DNA of 64,000 nt, taken from Dyella acidisoli. GTDB taxonomy: Bacteria > Pseudomonadota > Gammaproteobacteria > Xanthomonadales > Rhodanobacteraceae. The translations under genes and the position numbers were made by a program. The notes below the pieces were generated by a model. The model searched no databases. It saw only the letters and a program-made list of their open reading frames with translations, and was not told the DNA's origin. Below are positions 56,391-64,000 of this stretch, in pieces (position 1 is the first letter of the stretch; every line of letters starts with the position of its first letter). The stretch is from assembly GCF_030160295.1 (NCBI RefSeq), contig NZ_BSOB01000016.1:51730-115729 (forward strand), in the 5' to 3' direction.

Positions 56391-56969
56391 ATGAACGTGC
56401 AAACTCTTACGCCCATCGAACCCACCACGACGACCTTCGCCGATCGGATCAAGGTGCTGATCCAGCGCGTCGGCAGCGTCACGGAGATCGCTCGCATGTG
56501 CGGCTTTTCGGAGGGGGTGGTCCGCAGCTGGCGAGACGGCAATACCGATCCCTCGCGCGCACGTTGCGTAACCCTTGCGCGCACCCTCGGCATTTCACTG
56601 GTCTGGTTGGTGGCTGGCGAAGGGTCGATGATGGATCCCAGCGCCGTAGTGCCCGATGACATGAAGGGTACTAACAGTTCCGAAACCATCGCTTCCCGCC
56701 ATCGCTCCAAGCTGCGCACTGCCGCCGATACGCTGGAAGCCGATAGCGTGGACGTGCAGCGACTGAATACTGCACTGCGCATCCTGCAATCGGAACTGGA
56801 TTTGGCGGACAGCCATCTGACGCTAGCGGAAAACTCTGACATGCTCGCGCAGCTTTACAACATTCTTGGCCCAGGCGGTAACGATGTCGACGCCGCCGCC
56901 ATGGTGGCATTCAATCATCGTCTTGCGGAGCGGCTGAAGGGCCGTTCGTCTGCCCGAATGACTTCTTGA
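56391..56969 (+). CDS. Phage-repressor-type HTH protein
   Basis: 192 residues. The HTH is in FADRIKVLIQRVGSVTEIARMCGFSEGVVRSWRDGNTDPSRARCVTLARTLGISLVWLVAGEG, an arrangement common in Mu-C/CI-like repressors, including a WL-x-GEG end. The C-terminal half is helical (HRSKLRTAADTLEADSVDVQRL...) with no recognisable peptidase or dimer motif, so it is not a classic LexA-like repressor. No other phage gene is nearby, so it may be a domesticated relic. A terminator follows. Confidence 0.7.
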   Translation: MNVQTLTPIEPTTTTFADRIKVLIQRVGSVTEIARMCGFSEGVVRSWRDGNTDPSRARCVTLARTLGISLVWLVAGEGSMMDPSAVVPDDMKGTNSSETIASRHRSKLRTAADTLEADSVDVQRLNTALRILQSELDLADSHLTLAENSDMLAQLYNILGPGGNDVDAAAMVAFNHRLAERLKGRSSARMTS

Positions 56970-56990
56970 CCTTTCCGGCAAGTCACAACA

Positions 56991-57024
56991 AAAAAACGGC
57001 AGCCTAGTGGCTGCCGTTTTTTTT
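56991..57024. terminator. Bidirectional intrinsic terminator
   Basis: CGGCAGCC (56997-57004) and GGCTGCCG (57009-57016) form the stem; A-runs precede it and a long T-run follows, so both the HTH gene and glyS can end here. Confidence 0.9.
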
Positions 57025-57040
57025 GTTTTTTAACTCGCCG

Positions 57041-59188
57041 TTATAAGCGCGCGATATCGGCGATAGCCGTGAACTGCGCCTTCAGTCGTCCCAGCAGCGC
57101 GAGCCGGTTGGCACGCACGACCGGGTTCTCCGCATTCACCAGTACGTGATCGAAGAACGCATCAACCGGCGCCTGCAACTCGGCAAGACGCGCAAGCACA
57201 GCGGTGTAGTCGCGACGCTGCAGGGCCGCAGCCGTATCGACCTGCGCAGCCTCCAACGCCTGCGCTAGGGCACGCTCGGCATCTTCCTCGAAATGCGCGG
57301 GATCGACCTGTTCCCGGATGCTTTGCACACCGTGCTCTTCCTGCTGTTTGCGCAGAATGTTGGCGACACGTTTGTTGGCACCGGCAAGACTCACGGCCTC
57401 GGGCTGCCGTCCAAATTCGACGACTGCACGCAAGCGACGATCAAAGTCGACCAGGCTGATCGGCGTCACCGCCAACACGGCTTCGTATTGCTCGGTGGTG
57501 AAGCCCTTCTCCGCGTAGTAACCACGCAGACGTTCGAGCACAAACTCATTGAGTTCGGATACCAGTGCAGCACGACGCTGCCCCGCATCGAGCGCAGGCG
57601 GCTTGCCATCCTTGCCCGGCTTAAGGCCTGCAGCAAGCGCCGCATCGGGCAGCAACTCCATCGCTTCAGCAAACAAGGCTTTGTGATCAAGTTCGAGGCC
57701 GCCCTCGATCAAGGTGCGCGCAAGACCCAGCGCAGCGCGACGCAGGGCGAACGGATCCTTGTTGCCGCTGGGCTTGAGACCCACGGCAAAGATGCCCGCG
57801 AGCGTATCCGTGCGTTCGGCAATGGCAAGCACCTGCCCCACCTTGCCCGCAGCGATCGTATCGCCCGCAAAGCGCGGCTGATACACGCTATCGAGCGCAT
57901 CGGCGACGTCGGCAGGCTCCATGTCATGCTGCGCGTAGTAACGACCCATCACGCCTTGCAGCTCTGGGAATTCGCCGACCATGCGCGTGAGCAGATCGCA
58001 CTTGGCGAGGCTCGCCGCACGCGTAGCGAGGCCGGCATCGACACCAACACGATTGGCTACGATGCGCGCGATTTCGGCCACACGCACGCTCTTGTCCCAC
58101 AAGCTGCCAAGGGCCTGCTGGTACGTCACGTTCTTCAGCGCGTCCTGATAGCTCTTGAGCGACGTTTTTTGGTCTTCATCCCAGAAGAACTTTGCATCGG
58201 CAAAGCGCGGGCGAATCACGCGCTCATAGCCTTTGCGAATTTCTTGCGGATGCTTGCTATGAACGTTGGCGATGCCGATGAAATGTTCGGTGAGCTTGTC
58301 GTGCGCGTCGAACACCGGCACGAATTTCTGATTGGCCTCCATCGTGGTGACCAGCGCCTCGGGCGGCACGCTCAGGAATGCACGATCGAAGGTGCAAGCG
58401 ATGGCGACCGGCCATTCGGTAAGGTTGGCGATTTCGTCCAACAATGCATCGTCGAGACGCGGTGTACCGCCGGTTTCCTTCGCCGCACGTGCCACTTCAT
58501 CCCGAATGCGCTGGCGGCGCTCCACCGGATCGGCCAGCACCTTGGCCATGCGCATGGCATCCACGTAGCTGTCAGCATCAGCAAGATGCACAGGTTGCGG
58601 ATGCATGAAGCGGTGGCCGCGCGACTTGCGACCGCTATGCAGGCCCAGTACCTCGCCATCGACGATATTCGCGCCATGCAGTATCACCAGCCAGTGCACC
58701 GGGCGCACGAAGGTGTAATCGTGATCGGCCCAGCGCATGGGTTTGGGGATCGGCAAACTCTTGAGTGCTTCGTCGACGATCTCCGGCAACAATGCGGCTA
58801 CCGGTTGCCCCGGCTTCACGGTGCGATAGACGAACCACGCGCCCTTGTCGGTATCCAGCTTCTCCAACTGCTCGACACCAACGCCGCACGACTGTGCGAA
58901 GCCAATCAGCGCCTTGCTCGGCTGGCCTTGTGCATCCAGTGCAGCGTTCACCGCGGGACCGCGGCGCTCGATCGATTGCTCCGGTTGCGACGCAGCAACT
59001 TCAGGAATATAGACGGCCAAACGCCGTGGCGTCATATACAACGCTGCCTGATCCAGCAGCGCAGCAATGCCACGCTTACCCAAGCCTTCGCAGATGCCAC
59101 GGAGGAACGCCGCGCCGAGTTCATCCAGTGATTTCGGCGGCAGCTCTTCCGTGCCCAGCTCAATGAGCAATGACTTGGCGGCGCTCAT
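57041..59188 (-). CDS. glyS: Glycine--tRNA ligase beta subunit
   Basis: 715 residues, the usual size. [23 protein letters not shown] is the N-terminus, [24 protein letters not shown] follows, [16 protein letters not shown] and [19 protein letters not shown] are family landmarks, and the C-terminus holds the anticodon-binding-like helices. It works with the alpha subunit as an alpha2beta2 enzyme. It overlaps glyQ by 4 bases (ATGA). Confidence 0.97.
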   Translation of the reverse strand: MSAAKSLLIELGTEELPPKSLDELGAAFLRGICEGLGKRGIAALLDQAALYMTPRRLAVYIPEVAASQPEQSIERRGPAVNAALDAQGQPSKALIGFAQSCGVGVEQLEKLDTDKGAWFVYRTVKPGQPVAALLPEIVDEALKSLPIPKPMRWADHDYTFVRPVHWLVILHGANIVDGEVLGLHSGRKSRGHRFMHPQPVHLADADSYVDAMRMAKVLADPVERRQRIRDEVARAAKETGGTPRLDDALLDEIANLTEWPVAIACTFDRAFLSVPPEALVTTMEANQKFVPVFDAHDKLTEHFIGIANVHSKHPQEIRKGYERVIRPRFADAKFFWDEDQKTSLKSYQDALKNVTYQQALGSLWDKSVRVAEIARIVANRVGVDAGLATRAASLAKCDLLTRMVGEFPELQGVMGRYYAQHDMEPADVADALDSVYQPRFAGDTIAAGKVGQVLAIAERTDTLAGIFAVGLKPSGNKDPFALRRAALGLARTLIEGGLELDHKALFAEAMELLPDAALAAGLKPGKDGKPPALDAGQRRAALVSELNEFVLERLRGYYAEKGFTTEQYEAVLAVTPISLVDFDRRLRAVVEFGRQPEAVSLAGANKRVANILRKQQEEHGVQSIREQVDPAHFEEDAERALAQALEAAQVDTAAALQRRDYTAVLARLAELQAPVDAFFDHVLVNAENPVVRANRLALLGRLKAQFTAIADIARL

Positions 59189-60096
59189 GCAGCCTGCTCC
59201 TTTTTCTGATGCTTCAATCCAGGAAAACCGAGCCTTTCGCGTTGTGCGACATAGGTCTCTGCCACGCTGCGCGATAAGGTGCGCACGCGCAGAATGTAAC
59301 GCTGACGCTCGGTGACGCTGATGGCGCGGCGCGCGTCGAGCAGGTTGAAGGTGTGGCTCGCCTTCATCACCTGTTCGTATGCGGGCAATGGCAGACCGGC
59401 AGCGATCAGCTTGTTGGCTTCGCTCTCACACACGTCGAACCAGCGCAGGAGTTCAGCAACGTTGGCGTGTTCGAAGTTGTAGGTGCTCTGTTCCACTTCG
59501 TTCTGATGGAACACGTCACCGTAAGTCACCTTGCCGTGCGGGCCTTCGGTCCAGATCAGGTCGTAGACGTTATCCACGTTCTGCAGATACATGGCCAGAC
59601 GTTCCAGGCCATAGGTGATCTCGCCCGTCACCGGCCTGCACTCCAGGCCGCCGGCCTGCTGGAAATACGTGAACTGGGTCACTTCCATGCCGTTGAGCCA
59701 AACTTCCCACCCAAGCCCCCAGGCACCGAGCGTAGGTGATTCCCAGTTGTCTTCCACGAAGCGCAAGTCATGCACTTGCGGGTCGAGCCCCAGTTCTTTC
59801 AACGAGCCGATGTAAAGCTCCAGAATGTTCTCCGGATTCGGCTTCATCACGACCTGATACTGGTAGTAGTGCTGCAGGCGGTTGGGATTTTCGCCATAAC
59901 GACCGTCCGTGGGACGGCGCGAAGGCTGCACGTACGCCGCTGCCCAGGGTTCCGGGCCGAGCGCACGCAAGAACGTTGCGGGGTGGAAGGTGCCGGCGCC
60001 GACCTCGGTATCGAGGGGTTGGAGCAGCACACAACCCTGACTTCCCCAATAGCGGTTGAGGGTCTGGATCACATCCTGGAAGGTAGGCGCGGACAT
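59185..60096 (-). CDS. glyQ: Glycine--tRNA ligase alpha subunit
   Basis: 303 residues from [79 protein letters not shown] and the class II motif region [21 protein letters not shown] are typical. It carries the catalytic core for glycine. An upstream in-frame ATG (60144) is not needed. It is the first gene of the pair. Confidence 0.97.
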   Translation of the reverse strand: MSAPTFQDVIQTLNRYWGSQGCVLLQPLDTEVGAGTFHPATFLRALGPEPWAAAYVQPSRRPTDGRYGENPNRLQHYYQYQVVMKPNPENILELYIGSLKELGLDPQVHDLRFVEDNWESPTLGAWGLGWEVWLNGMEVTQFTYFQQAGGLECRPVTGEITYGLERLAMYLQNVDNVYDLIWTEGPHGKVTYGDVFHQNEVEQSTYNFEHANVAELLRWFDVCESEANKLIAAGLPLPAYEQVMKASHTFNLLDARRAISVTERQRYILRVRTLSRSVAETYVAQRERLGFPGLKHQKKEQAA

Positions 60097-60193
60097 CTCT
60101 TTCCTAACCGGAGCGTAAAGCGGGTTAGTATAGCCGCAGCGCATCTTTTCGCCGTTTTTCCGGCAATCGACGCTTAATCCGGGGAATCCGCCG

Positions 60194-62017
60194 ATGGCAG
60201 CAAGTCAACAAATCGCCTCCTTGCTTGGCCGCCGTGGCCGGCTCGCTCTGGACGACGTGCTCGCTGCGCTAGTGGTGGACGGCTATCTGCTTGCCGATGA
60301 TGCCAAACAGCTGCGCGTGGGAAATCGCGCGGGGCGCAGCACGGTGGAGCTGAACCCGCTGGTGATCGTCGCCAACGCCAAGCTCACCAACCGTCGCGAT
60401 CCAGGCCGGCCACTCAGCCTGGAAGGGCTGACCGAATGGTTGGCCGGACAAGCCGGATTGGCGTATCTGAAAATCGATCCGATGAAGATCAACGTGGCGG
60501 CGGTTACGCAAGTAGTGAGCCACGCCTACGCGCAACGTCATCGCATTCTTCCGGTGGCCGTCACGCCGGGTGAAGTGACCTTCGCCACCGCCGAACCGTT
60601 CGACCAATCCTGGGCCAAAGATCTGGCCCAGATGCTACGTCGTGACGTGCATCGCGTGGTGTGCAGCCCGATCGACATCAATCGCTATCTGCAGGAGTTC
60701 TACGGCGTCCAGCGTTCGATCCAGCTTGCGAAGGATGCTAAGAGCCAGAGCGGGTACGACTCCTCGGCGCTGCTGAACTTCGAGCAGTTGCTGGAGTTGG
60801 GCAAGGCTGGAGAAGTCGGCGCCGATGATCGCCACGTGGTGCATATCGTGGACTGGCTGCTGCAATACGCCTTCGAGCAGCGCGCGTCGGATATCCATCT
60901 GGAACCGCGCCGCGAGGCGGGCATGATGCGCTTCCGCATCGATGGCGTGATGCACAAGGTATTCGAAATGCCGCCGCCGGTGATGACCGCAGTGACCTCG
61001 CGCATCAAGATTCTCTCGCGCATGGACGTGGCTGAAAAACGCCGCCCGCAGGATGGTCGCATCAAGACACGCGCTACGTCCGGGCGCGAGGTGGAATTGC
61101 GTATTTCCAGCATGCCCACGGCGTTCGGCGAAAAGATGGTGATGCGTATCTTCGATCCGGATATCGTCGCCAAGGATTTTTCGCAGCTTGGATTTTCCAC
61201 GCCGGAAGATGCCCTGTGGCGAAGCATGGTGGAGCGTCCGCACGGCATCGTGTTGGTAACCGGGCCGACCGGTTCCGGCAAAACCACCACGTTGTATTCC
61301 ACACTTAAACACTTGGCTACGCCGGACATCAATGTTTGCACGGTGGAAGACCCGATCGAAATGGTCTCGCCTGAGTTCAATCAGATGCAGGTGCAGCCTG
61401 CCATCGATCTGGATTTCGCCTCCGGCGTGCGTACGCTGCTGCGCCAGGATCCGGACATCATCATGGTGGGCGAAATTCGCGATCTGGAAACGGCGCAGAT
61501 GGCGGTTCAAGCGTCTCTGACCGGCCACTTGGTGCTTTCCACGTTGCATACCAACGATGCGCCCAGCGCCGTGACGCGTCTGCTCGATCTGGGTGTGCCG
61601 CATTATCTGATCCAATCCACGCTTACCGGCGTGGTGGCGCAGCGATTGGTGCGCACGCTGTGCCCGCATTGCAAGCTGGAGACGCAGCAGGATCCACATG
61701 AGTGGGCTGTACTGACACACGGCTGGTCGTTCCCACCGCCCGAGCAGGTGTTCAAACCGGTGGGTTGCTTGGAATGCCGTCATACCGGCTTCCTCGGCCG
61801 TACCGGCATCTACGAAATGATGCCGTTGAGCCCACGCCTGCGTGGCATGATTGGGGCACAGTTGGATCTGATTCACTTCAGCCGAGCCGCATTGGCCGAA
61901 GGTATGCGCCCGCTTCGTATTTCGGCTGCAGATCAGGTCGCGCGCGGCGTCACCACCGTGCAGGAAGTGTTGACCGTGCTACCCCCAGTCGAGCATGTGG
62001 AAGATTCACCGACTTGA
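60194..62017 (+). CDS. gspE: GspE/PilB-type secretion ATPase
   Basis: 607 residues. N-terminal domain (about 1-150, MshEN-like), then the CTE-like segment and the ATPase: [21 protein letters not shown], the Walker [10 protein letters not shown] (357-365, Lys363), Asp box [11 protein letters not shown], Walker [13 protein letters not shown] and the His box [12 protein letters not shown] and CLEC (CxxC pairs) form the zinc site found in GspE and PilB. It energises type II secretion or pilus assembly. No other secretion genes are here, so GspE versus PilB is not settled. Confidence 0.9.
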   Translation: MAASQQIASLLGRRGRLALDDVLAALVVDGYLLADDAKQLRVGNRAGRSTVELNPLVIVANAKLTNRRDPGRPLSLEGLTEWLAGQAGLAYLKIDPMKINVAAVTQVVSHAYAQRHRILPVAVTPGEVTFATAEPFDQSWAKDLAQMLRRDVHRVVCSPIDINRYLQEFYGVQRSIQLAKDAKSQSGYDSSALLNFEQLLELGKAGEVGADDRHVVHIVDWLLQYAFEQRASDIHLEPRREAGMMRFRIDGVMHKVFEMPPPVMTAVTSRIKILSRMDVAEKRRPQDGRIKTRATSGREVELRISSMPTAFGEKMVMRIFDPDIVAKDFSQLGFSTPEDALWRSMVERPHGIVLVTGPTGSGKTTTLYSTLKHLATPDINVCTVEDPIEMVSPEFNQMQVQPAIDLDFASGVRTLLRQDPDIIMVGEIRDLETAQMAVQASLTGHLVLSTLHTNDAPSAVTRLLDLGVPHYLIQSTLTGVVAQRLVRTLCPHCKLETQQDPHEWAVLTHGWSFPPPEQVFKPVGCLECRHTGFLGRTGIYEMMPLSPRLRGMIGAQLDLIHFSRAALAEGMRPLRISAADQVARGVTTVQEVLTVLPPVEHVEDSPT

Positions 62018-62045
62018 ACACTTCGATCTATCCGTATTACGCAGC

Positions 62046-62774
62046 ATGAAGCCCATTCTGATCATCCGTACCGGCCAGGCTCCCGATAACATCCGGGCAC
62101 GTCATGGCGACTTTCCGCATTGGTTTCGCCTCGGTGCACAGCTGGCGCCGCAGCATGTGCGAGTAATTAATGTGGCGGCAGGCGAAGAGCTGCCTTCACC
62201 GCAGGACGTATCGGGTGCATTGATCACCGGTTCTGCAGCAATGGTTACCGATCGTGCACCGTGGAGCGAACGCACAGCAGGCTGGATACGCAACGCCATG
62301 GACGTCGATTTGCCGCTCTTGGGCGTCTGCTACGGTCATCAACTGATGGCGCATGCCCTGGGTGGGCGCGTTGATTACCTGACCGGTGGACGCGAGATCG
62401 GTACGTTGCCGATCGATCTATTGCCCGGTGCGGAACAGGATTCGCTGACAGCGTTCCTGCCAACACAATTCCGGGCGCACACCACTCACGAGCAGAGCGT
62501 TGTCGAAATTCCGGCGGGTGCCAAGGTGCTTGCTCGTTCGGCGCGCGATCCGCACCATCTCATTCGCTATGGACGCAATGCCGTCAGCGTACAATTTCAT
62601 CCAGAATTCAACGCAGACGTGATGCGTGCCTACATCGTGCGCAAACATCAGGATATGCGTCGCGAAGGGTTCGACCCTCATCACACCTATCGCCAAGTGG
62701 CAGCAACGCCGCTGGCAAGGCGACTGCTAAAAATGTTCTCGCGGCATCACGGACTCAACCGCGCATCGCGCTAA
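62046..62774 (+). CDS. Class I glutamine amidotransferase
   Basis: 242 residues. Gat1 domain with the nucleophile C95 in LGVCYGHQLMAHALGG, and the His-Glu pair in VQFHPEFNADV. It resembles the GMP-synthase-like stand-alone group (AALITGS-type GALITGSAAMVTDRAPW). It supplies ammonia or acts on an unknown glutamyl substrate. Its partner is not seen. The frame extends upstream into gspE; the ATG at 62046 starts the family sequence. It converges with the DUF1820 gene, overlapping it by 4 bases. Confidence 0.88.
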   Translation: MKPILIIRTGQAPDNIRARHGDFPHWFRLGAQLAPQHVRVINVAAGEELPSPQDVSGALITGSAAMVTDRAPWSERTAGWIRNAMDVDLPLLGVCYGHQLMAHALGGRVDYLTGGREIGTLPIDLLPGAEQDSLTAFLPTQFRAHTTHEQSVVEIPAGAKVLARSARDPHHLIRYGRNAVSVQFHPEFNADVMRAYIVRKHQDMRREGFDPHHTYRQVAATPLARRLLKMFSRHHGLNRASR

Positions 62775-63094
62775 CGATTGCGCGGGGGCATCGGAAAAGG
62801 CGTGACCTTTTGGCCGTCCGCTGCATCACGGATCGCCAGGGTGCCTTTGCGATCCACTTCTTCAATGCGAATCACTGCCTGCATGGGCAAATGCAGGACG
62901 CGAGTGTCCTTGAATTCCTCGCGCAGACGTTCCTCGGTGGGATCGACCACCAGTCCTTCTCCTGCTGGCTCGAACACCAGATCGCCGACTTCCGTGAAGC
63001 CCCATAAATTGCTTGAAGCAACATGCCGGGCGTACAGCTCGTAGCATTTGCCCAGGTGGAGGAACGTAACTTTGTAGAGTTTCTGGTTGCGCAT
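62771..63094 (-). CDS. DUF1820-family protein
   Basis: 107 residues. KLYKVTFLHLGKCYELYARHVASSNLWGFTEVGDLVFE and PTEERLREEFKDTRVLHLPMQAVIRIEEV match DUF1820, a family of small cytoplasmic proteins in gammaproteobacteria. No function is known. It lies 9 bases after the rhomboid gene on the same strand and is probably co-transcribed with it. Confidence 0.85.
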   Translation of the reverse strand: MRNQKLYKVTFLHLGKCYELYARHVASSNLWGFTEVGDLVFEPAGEGLVVDPTEERLREEFKDTRVLHLPMQAVIRIEEVDRKGTLAIRDAADGQKVTPFPMPPRNR

Positions 63095-63103
63095 GAGGGC
63101 ATT

Positions 63104-63790
63104 TTACCGGCGCATACGACGCATAATTGCGTTGCGCGACAACAGCGCGAACAGTACTCCGAATAAAAAACCGGCGACGTGCGTCCACCAAGCATAACCG
63201 CCATAACTCGGACCACCCGCATAGCTGAAGAGCAATTGCAGCAGCGCCCAGATGCCAATCAACAAGAATGCCGGCACGCGGACGAATTCCAGATAGAAGC
63301 CCAACGGCAACACCAGCCCGAGGCGCGCTCTAGGAAACAGCGATACATAAGCGCCCAGTACGGCCGACACCGCACCGCTGCAGCCGATGATTGGCCTGAC
63401 TTCTCCTGCCAAGGAAATGGCTCCGGCTAAATTGGCGACTACGCCACCGAGTAGGAACAGGATCAAGAAGCGAATCGAACCCAACGTGCGCTCTGCAGGC
63501 ACCCCGAAGATCATCAGGAACAGCAAGTTGCTGAGCAGGTGCAGCCACGCGACATGGATGAACAATGCCGTGACCAGACGAAGCAATGCGGGATCACGCA
63601 GCTGCTGCCAGATCGGCTGGTGCGTATCGAAAACGTTGGCCGGAACAGTTCCCCATTCCAGCAAAAACGTCACGCGCCGGGGTGGCGACATCAAAGCCAA
63701 CGCCATGAAAGTCACCACGCAGATGCAGATCAGCAGCATCGCAGCCCAATGCAGGCGCGGTTGACGTCGCGTTTCGACATTCACAAACAC
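63104..63790 (-). CDS. Rhomboid-family intramembrane serine protease
   Basis: 228 residues, about six transmembrane helices. The catalytic pair is S138 in GCSGAVSAVLGAY (GxSG) and H204 in WWTHVAGFLFGV. The HVAWLHLLSNLLFL segment supplies the oxyanion His and Asn (H84 and N88). It cleaves transmembrane substrates in the inner membrane; targets are unknown. A short hydrophobic N-terminus adds the first helix. It is upstream of the DUF1820 gene. Confidence 0.93.
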   Translation of the reverse strand: MFVNVETRRQPRLHWAAMLLICICVVTFMALALMSPPRRVTFLLEWGTVPANVFDTHQPIWQQLRDPALLRLVTALFIHVAWLHLLSNLLFLMIFGVPAERTLGSIRFLILFLLGGVVANLAGAISLAGEVRPIIGCSGAVSAVLGAYVSLFPRARLGLVLPLGFYLEFVRVPAFLLIGIWALLQLLFSYAGGPSYGGYAWWTHVAGFLFGVLFALLSRNAIMRRMRR

Positions 63791-63970
63791 GGCTTTCTCC
63801 TCGACAAGCGCACTGGTCGAGCTGTCTGAGGGTACATCTTAGGTGATTGCCCGATGCAGATTGCAGCGGCGTCCGCAAACTGCCTTCCATTGCTCTAGCG
63901 CTGTTGTTCGCATGTTCGGCGACGCGTCTGCATAGCCCTTGAGCAAACCCTGCAGCATGGCCCACAAAGC

Positions 63971-64000
63971 AAAACGCCTTCCCGATGGGGAAGGCGTTTT
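63971..64000. terminator. Intrinsic terminator at the window end
   Basis: AAAACGCCTTCCC (63971-63983) and GGGAAGGCGTTTT (63988-64000) pair around GATG. The A/T-run symmetry lets it act on either strand; probably it ends a minus-strand gene beyond the window. Confidence 0.8.

Noticed and set aside
57293..59131. Long plus-strand open frame of over 600 codons opposite glyS
   Set aside because: It mirrors the codon structure of the real glyS gene; its protein is His/Arg-rich with no family features, which is typical of an antisense shadow in GC-rich DNA.
63839..63958. 39-codon minus-strand frame with ALEQWKAVCGRRC near the window end
   Set aside because: It has no clear ribosome site and lies between two possible transcript ends; the sequence looks protein-like, but support is too thin.

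Overview
The window looks like chromosomal DNA of a GC-rich gammaproteobacterium. The protein sequences and gene neighbourhoods fit the Xanthomonadales best, probably Rhodanobacteraceae (Dyella/Rhodanobacter-like); this is inferred from family resemblance, not from a search. It is mostly housekeeping DNA: about 65 protein genes, no rRNA, tRNA or CRISPR seen, no insertion sequence, and many small palindromic repeats between genes.

Layout. 1-3.2 kb: a cut-off periplasmic binding protein, a secreted DsrE-like protein, ubiE and a GST. 3.2-9.4 kb: a DMT exporter divergent from its likely Lrp-type regulator, proline iminopeptidase, an exported M1 aminopeptidase, an alpha/beta hydrolase and a GFA-like protein. 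9.4-15.5 kb, mainly minus strand: small or unknown genes, a YgjP-type metallopeptidase, rdgC, an aromatic aminotransferase and ttcA. 15.6-16.7 kb: a YdcH-like protein and a GNAT acetyltransferase.

16.9-30.1 kb is the centrepiece: one plus-strand cluster carrying essentially all branched-chain amino acid synthesis (leuA-ilvE-leuC-leuD-leuB-ilvD-ilvC-VOC gene-ilvG-ilvM-ilvA). It is preceded by a promoter, a Leu/Ile/Val-rich leader peptide, an 8-base antiterminator segment and an intrinsic terminator, which together form a textbook transcription attenuator. A 216-base nested inverted-repeat element sits between ilvC and the VOC gene, and a pair of repeats splits leuC from leuD.

30.1-34.2 kb: a FosX-like VOC protein, ubiA, comF, a small membrane protein, a secreted helical protein and an HTH regulator with a C-terminal cysteine motif. 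34.3-39.0 kb: a biotin cluster bioB-bioF-trhO-bioH-bioC, with a BirA-box-like inverted repeat over the bioB promoter. 39.0-46.4 kb: LptA-like protein, tag, an ACT-V4R protein, a serine/threonine dehydratase with an aldose epimerase, and pepN. 46.4-57 kb: a structured 540-base gap, mnmG, two tandem-duplicated GYF-RDD membrane proteins, tex, an autotransporter esterase, a YbaY-like lipoprotein and a phage-type HTH regulator. 57-64 kb: glyS-glyQ, a GspE-type ATPase, a class I amidotransferase, a DUF1820 protein and a rhomboid protease.

The most rewarding features are regulatory or structural rather than new protein systems: the attenuator, the nested hairpin in the ilv cluster, several repeat families that also supply C-terminal tails of genes, the bioB operator, and a possible small RNA upstream of mnmG.
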